A stretch of DNA of 64,000 nt from Azospirillum halopraeferens DSM 3675 (GTDB lineage Bacteria > Pseudomonadota > Alphaproteobacteria > Azospirillales > Azospirillaceae). Below the pieces are notes generated by a model. It was given only the letters and a program-made list of their open reading frames with translations, made no database searches and was not told where the DNA came from. Within the stretch, counting starts at the first letter, position 1. The number at the start of each line of letters is the position of its first letter. Below are positions 61,550-64,000 of this stretch, piece by piece. The translations under genes and the position numbers were made by a program. The stretch covers positions 22,276 through 86,275 of the forward strand of contig NZ_KE386929.1 of the NCBI RefSeq assembly GCF_000429625.1, read 5' to 3'.

Positions 61550-62521
61550 TTATCGCTCCTTCACGTAGGGAACGCCGGCGGCCCGCGGCGCCACGGCCCG
61601 GCCGACGAAGCCGGCCAGCAGCAGCACCGTCAGGACATAGGGCAGCATCTGGATGAACTGCACCGGCACCGTGCCGATCAGCGGCAGGTCCACCCCCTGA
61701 AGGCGGATCTGCACCGCGTCGGTCAGGGCGAACAGCAGGCAGGCGGCCAGCGTCGGCCACGGCCGCCATTTGCCGAAGATCAGCGCCGCCAGGGCCAGGT
61801 ATCCCTTGCCGGCGGTCATGTCGCGCACGAACCCGGCGCCGTGGCCGATCGACAGATAGGCGCCGGCAATCCCCGTCAGCACGCCCGTCAGCAGCAGCGC
61901 GCGGTAGCGCAGGCCGGCGACCGACAGGCCGGCGGTGTCCACCGCCGCCGGGTTCTCGCCGACGGCGCGCAGGCGCAGGCCGAAGCGCGTGCGCTCCAGC
62001 GCGTAGGCGGTGACCGGCACCAGGGCGAGGGCCAGCCACACCAGCACGTTGTTGCCGTCCAGCAGCACGTCGTAGACCGGCCCCAGCACCGGCACCGAAT
62101 CGGCCAGCGGCCCCGGCAGATCGACCGCGGGCAGGCGGGCGGAGCCCGGCAGCGGCGGCGTCTGGCCGCCCTGGCGGAACCAGGCGAAGGCCAGGGACGG
62201 CGCCAGCCCGGCGACCAGGATGTTGATGGCCATGCCCGACACCACCTGGTTGCCGCCATGGGTGATGCAGGCGAAGCCGTGCACCAGGGCCAGCGCCACC
62301 CCCGCGGCCACCCCCGCCAGCAGGCCCGTCCACGGGCTGCCGGTCATCGCCGCCACGGCGGCGGCGAAGAAGGCGCCGGCCAGCATCTTGCCCTCCAGCC
62401 CGATGTCGACGACGCCGGCGCGCTCGCACCACAGGCCGGCGAAGGCCGCCAGCACCAGCGGGGTGGCGACGCGCAGCGTCGCGTCGGCGATGTGCAGCAT
62501 CCCGAACAGCAGCTCGGTCAT
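61550..62521 (-). CDS. ABC transporter permease, nucleoside-type (NupQ/YufQ-like)
   Basis: The 323-residue integral membrane protein has 8-9 TM helices and the branched-chain/sugar permease (BPD_transp_2) pattern: TELLFGMLHIADATLRVATPLVLAAFAGLWCERAGVVDIGLEGKMLAGAFFAAAVAAM, MAINILVAGLAPSLA, and YLSIGHGAGFVRDMTAGKGYLALAALIFGKWRPWPTLAACLLFALTDAVQIRLQG. Together with the upstream permease it forms the membrane part of a BmpA-type nucleoside importer. It overlaps nupP by 4 bp and precedes cdd by 4 bp. The ATPase and the BMP-family lipoprotein are not in the window. Confidence 0.93.
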   Translation of the reverse strand: MTELLFGMLHIADATLRVATPLVLAAFAGLWCERAGVVDIGLEGKMLAGAFFAAAVAAMTGSPWTGLLAGVAAGVALALVHGFACITHGGNQVVSGMAINILVAGLAPSLAFAWFRQGGQTPPLPGSARLPAVDLPGPLADSVPVLGPVYDVLLDGNNVLVWLALALVPVTAYALERTRFGLRLRAVGENPAAVDTAGLSVAGLRYRALLLTGVLTGIAGAYLSIGHGAGFVRDMTAGKGYLALAALIFGKWRPWPTLAACLLFALTDAVQIRLQGVDLPLIGTVPVQFIQMLPYVLTVLLLAGFVGRAVAPRAAGVPYVKER

Positions 62522-63672
62522 GCCCGCCCCTCCCCGGCCGGGACGGCCCCGTCATCGTCGTCGCGGCGGCGGCGGCGGAGTGCCGCTTCGATGGACGGGC
62601 GGAACAGGTTCTCCAGCGCCCCGGCCAGCAGGATGACCAGCCCCTGGATGACCATGACCAGCTCCCGGTTGACCGCGGGGAAGTCGAAGGAGATGTTCGC
62701 CCCGCCCTGCGCCAGGACGCCGAACAGCAGGGCCGCGGGCACGATTCCGGCGGGGTGGTTGCGCCCCATCAGGGCCACGGCGATGCCGACGAACCCCACG
62801 CCGTTGGTGAAGTTCAGGATCAGCCGGTGCTGCGCCCCCAGGATCTCGTTGACGCCGACCAGCCCGGCCAGCGCCCCCGACACCAGCATGGCGACGATCA
62901 CCGCCCGCCCCGGCCGGATGCCGGCGTAGACGGCGGCGCGGTCGTTGCGGCCGACCGTGCGCAGCTCGTACCCCCCGGGGGTGTGCCAGATGAACAGCCA
63001 GACGGCGACGCAGGCGGCCAGCGCCAGCAGGAACGACAGGTTGAGCGGCGACGGCGCCACCGTCACCCCCATCCCGGCGAGCACCCGATCGACCGTGGGC
63101 AGCCACGATTCCGGCGGGAAGGCGCGCGACTCGGGACTCTGCTGGCCGGGCTTGATCAGCACGTCCACCAGCAGCCACGTCATCACCGCCGCGGCGATGA
63201 AGTTGAACATGATGGTGGTGATGACGATGTGGCTGCCGCGGCGCGCCTGGAGCCAGCCGGGGATGAAGGCCCAGCCCGCCCCGAACAGGGCGGCCAGGAC
63301 GACGCCGGCCAGCGCCACCGCCGGCCACGGCCAGCCGAACAGGACCAGCCCGGCCAGCCCGGCCCCCAGCCCGCCGATGTACGCCTGCCCCTCGCCGCCG
63401 ATGTTGAACAGCCCGCAATGGAAGGCCACCGCGACCGCCAGCCCGGTGAAGATGTAGTTGGTGGTGAAGTAGAGGGTGTAGCCGATGGCCTCCGGGTACC
63501 CCAGGGCCTCGCGCACCATCAGGCCCAGCACGTCGATCGGGTTCTCGCCGATGGCGAGGATGACCAGCCCCGACAGGGCGAACGCCGCCGCCAGGTTGAC
63601 CATGGGGATGACTCCCAGGTCCACCCAGCGCGGCACAACGCGCCCCCCGGCAGCGTCTCCCCCGCCCGCCAT
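62518..63672 (-). CDS. ABC transporter permease, nucleoside-type (NupP/YufP-like)
   Basis: Start MAGGGDAAGGRVVPRWVDLGVIP (384 residues) is chosen after GGGGTGGGC; an earlier frame runs back into the CRISPR array and is not coding. About ten TM helices carry YTLYFTTNYIFTGLAVAVAFHCGLFNIGGEGQAYIGGLGAGLAGLVL and GSHIVITTIMFNFIAAAVMTWLLVDV (the EAA-loop region). RAVIVAMLVSGALAGLVGVNEILGAQHRL follows. It pairs with nupQ. As the first gene of the operon visible here, its promoter must lie within about 170 bp of the CRISPR array or further right, beyond it. Confidence 0.92.
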   Translation of the reverse strand: MAGGGDAAGGRVVPRWVDLGVIPMVNLAAAFALSGLVILAIGENPIDVLGLMVREALGYPEAIGYTLYFTTNYIFTGLAVAVAFHCGLFNIGGEGQAYIGGLGAGLAGLVLFGWPWPAVALAGVVLAALFGAGWAFIPGWLQARRGSHIVITTIMFNFIAAAVMTWLLVDVLIKPGQQSPESRAFPPESWLPTVDRVLAGMGVTVAPSPLNLSFLLALAACVAVWLFIWHTPGGYELRTVGRNDRAAVYAGIRPGRAVIVAMLVSGALAGLVGVNEILGAQHRLILNFTNGVGFVGIAVALMGRNHPAGIVPAALLFGVLAQGGANISFDFPAVNRELVMVIQGLVILLAGALENLFRPSIEAALRRRRRDDDDGAVPAGEGRA

Positions 63673-63849
63673 CAGCCCACCCCGCCCGCACATCCCCCGC
63701 CCCGACAGTGCCCCGGCCACCGGGTCCGGCGCAAGCGCGGCTTCAGGGGGGACGCCGGAGGAGGCGACCCGGCCGGAGGCCGGAGGTACCCCGGCACGAC
63801 ACCGGAGCCTCCGGAACGGCGCATCGGCAGACGCACGCAACCGCCCTCT

Positions 63850-64000
63850 CGCTCTCGCAGGGGGAGCGACTGCCGCAGCAGATCGGGGTTGGTGACGAAC
63901 AGGCGGTTTCAACCCACGCTCCCGCACGGGGAGCGACACCAGCGCAAGCGGAGCGCCGGGAGCCGTGCTGTGGTTTCAACCCACGCTCCCGCACGGGGAG
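63850..64000 (-). CRISPR. CRISPR array, type I-C-like repeat, leader-distal end visible
   Basis: Two intact 32-bp repeats GTTTCAACCCACGCTCCC...GGAGCGAC (63906-63937; 63973-64000, cut by the window edge) are separated by 35-bp spacers (63871-63905; 63938-63972). A degenerate repeat at about 63850-63870 keeps only CGCTCTCGCAGGGGGAGCGAC, with two mismatches. Such repeats are usually read in the complementary orientation (5' GTCGC...GGGTTGAAAC 3'), so the array is inferred to run leftward on the minus strand, with the degenerate terminal repeat at its leader-distal end. No cas genes are in the window; they and the leader should lie to the right. Confidence 0.95.

Noticed and set aside
63743..63994. 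Arg-rich frame across the CRISPR repeats
   Set aside because: The repeated ERGLKP-type peptide is the translation of the CRISPR repeat itself.

Overview
The window is GC-rich (roughly 70 percent by eye) chromosomal DNA from an alphaproteobacterium, most likely of the Rhodospirillales type. This rests on gene order: carA / yqeY-dnaG-rpoD next to a CAU-anticodon tRNA, DUF177-rpmF-plsX-fabH-ihfA-merR-tRNA-Pro, ribE-ribB-ribH-nusB-thiL, hpnCDE, and a K+-independent-type proton pyrophosphatase. No species is assigned. Most of the window is ordinary core genome on both strands; I see no transposase, prophage or rRNA operon.

Layout. 0-3 kb: the end of a polysaccharide deacetylase, two small proteins, and a 2-TM K+ channel with a cytoplasmic RCK-like domain. 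3-9.5 kb: tRNA-Ile2-type, rpoD, dnaG, yqeY, and divergent carA (carB is not adjacent). 9.5-13 kb: a stress-like protein, a small membrane protein, a His-tailed NifX-like protein, an FNR-type regulator and a degenerate sugar-acid-kinase-like protein. 13-19.7 kb: alaS, an orphan MoxR ATPase, a rhodanese, an MNT nucleotidyltransferase with a truncated HEPN partner, trmFO, and a MazEF-type toxin-antitoxin pair with a palindromic operator. 19.7-24.6 kb: an NDUFAF6-like protein facing hpnC-hpnD-hpnE (squalene synthesis), then sodB. 24.7-32 kb: a Bcr/CflA exporter, pmbA, a methyltransferase, gloB, a FliL-like protein and hppA. 32-37.5 kb: bamE, a CBP3-type chaperone and the rpmF-plsX-fabH-ihfA block. 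38-41.7 kb: thiL-nusB and riboflavin genes, whose RibB carries a dead GTP cyclohydrolase II-like domain. 41.8-44.8 kb: a diheme cytochrome, an esterase-like lipoprotein and a small histidine kinase. 44.9-50 kb: a five-gene operon matching lvaEDCAB (levulinate / 4-hydroxyacid catabolism). 50-58 kb: a lytic transglycosylase, nnrS and hemerythrin, a CheC-like protein with a hybrid histidine kinase, a thioesterase, and MerR/SCP2. 58-63.7 kb: a nucleoside uptake and salvage operon (nupP-nupQ-cdd-pnp-deoC-deoA). The right edge enters a CRISPR array with type I-C-like repeats.

The least ordinary signals are non-coding. (1) A multi-hairpin repeat of about 120 bp occurs twice; each copy starts inside the stop codon of a plus-strand gene and fills the gap to a convergent gene. 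(2) A CRISPR array ends just upstream of the nucleoside operon and is probably transcribed toward it. (3) Two candidate small RNA genes lie in gene-free stretches, at 56.1-56.3 kb and 57.9-58.1 kb. (4) A 28-codon ORF has a full-length anti-SD match and sits inside a long inverted repeat near 37.8 kb. (5) A HEPN reading frame is cut off at a REP-like palindrome. Among the protein systems, the lva-like operon is the clearest functional unit and the degenerate RibBA fusion is the clearest case of lost catalysis. All family assignments come from reading motifs; no database search was run.
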